Part shown: positions 5,825 to 5,862 of the stretch, piece after piece
Numbering within the stretch: position 1 is the stretch's first letter
Layout: the number at the start of each line of letters is the position of its first letter
Assembly: GCA_016763915.1 (NCBI GenBank)
Contig: JAESSX010000281.1
Span: 1 to 5,862, forward strand
Length of the DNA: 5,862 bases
Origin: Rhodospirillales bacterium
GTDB taxonomy: Bacteria > Pseudomonadota > Alphaproteobacteria > Rhodospirillales_A > Casp-alpha2
Direction of reading: 5' to 3'
Position numbers and translations under genes: made by a program
The notes under the pieces: model-generated
The model's database searches: none
Told to the model about the DNA's origin: nothing
Seen by the model: only the letters and a program-made list of their open reading frames with translations

Positions 5825-5862
5825 TTTACCTTTATTAGAAGGTCTTGATGGAGAAAAAAAAA
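5825..5862. other. AT-rich terminal segment not matching EF-Ts
   Basis: The last 38 bases contain only 10 G or C and end in a run of nine A. Read in the tsf frame they give [12 protein letters not shown] without a stop, which does not resemble the EF-Ts sequence expected before HIAAAK. The sharp change in composition and the loss of homology at one point suggest a chimeric or low-quality contig end, or the edge of an insertion into tsf. The window is too short to decide. Confidence 0.55.

Noticed and set aside
1..5862. CRISPR arrays, tRNA or rRNA genes, insertion sequences, or an undescribed accessory system
   Set aside because: I saw no regularly spaced repeats, structural RNA signatures, transposase-like frames or unknown genes; the window is filled by conserved housekeeping genes.

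Overview
The window is a stretch of a conserved bacterial housekeeping operon, and every gene lies on the minus strand. In transcription order (right to left) it holds the C-terminal part of tsf (elongation factor EF-Ts), then pyrH (UMP kinase), frr (ribosome recycling factor), uppS (undecaprenyl diphosphate synthase), cdsA (phosphatidate cytidylyltransferase), dxr (DXP reductoisomerase), rseP (intramembrane site-2 protease) and the first 83 codons of bamA (outer-membrane assembly factor). The order frr-uppS-cdsA-dxr-rseP-bamA is the one I know from Alphaproteobacteria. In E. coli dxr instead lies between frr and uppS. The GC-rich sequence, a predicted single-PDZ RseP of about 379 residues and the alphaproteobacterial style of the EF-Ts C-terminus agree with this. 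I cannot name an order or genus with confidence.

Layout: 5825-5862 is an AT-rich tail with no resemblance to EF-Ts; 5468-5824 is the tsf 3' part; 5395-5467 is a 73-nt spacer; 4678-5394 pyrH; 4642-4677 a short spacer with a hairpin over the frr ribosome-binding site; 4075-4641 frr with a GTG start; 3330-4070 uppS, 4 nt after frr; 2669-3349 cdsA, overlapping uppS by 20 nt; 1476-2678 dxr, overlapping cdsA by 10 nt; 1412-1475 a spacer with a 7-bp hairpin; 273-1411 rseP, broken by an apparent one-base deletion near 875; 1-249 bamA 5' end with a probable TTG start. No stretch longer than 300 bases lacks a gene.

The genes supply translation (tsf, frr), pyrimidine nucleotides (pyrH) and the cell envelope: isoprenoid precursor (dxr), the C55 lipid carrier (uppS), CDP-diacylglycerol for phospholipids (cdsA), envelope-stress proteolysis (rseP) and outer-membrane protein insertion (bamA). 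Tight spacing and overlaps in frr-uppS-cdsA-dxr point to co-transcription and translational coupling.

I found no undescribed biological system. The points worth a second look are the rseP frameshift, the abrupt loss of tsf homology at the right edge (both most simply read as draft-assembly or sequencing defects), the hairpin holding the frr Shine-Dalgarno sequence, the dxr-rseP hairpin, and the TTG start of bamA.
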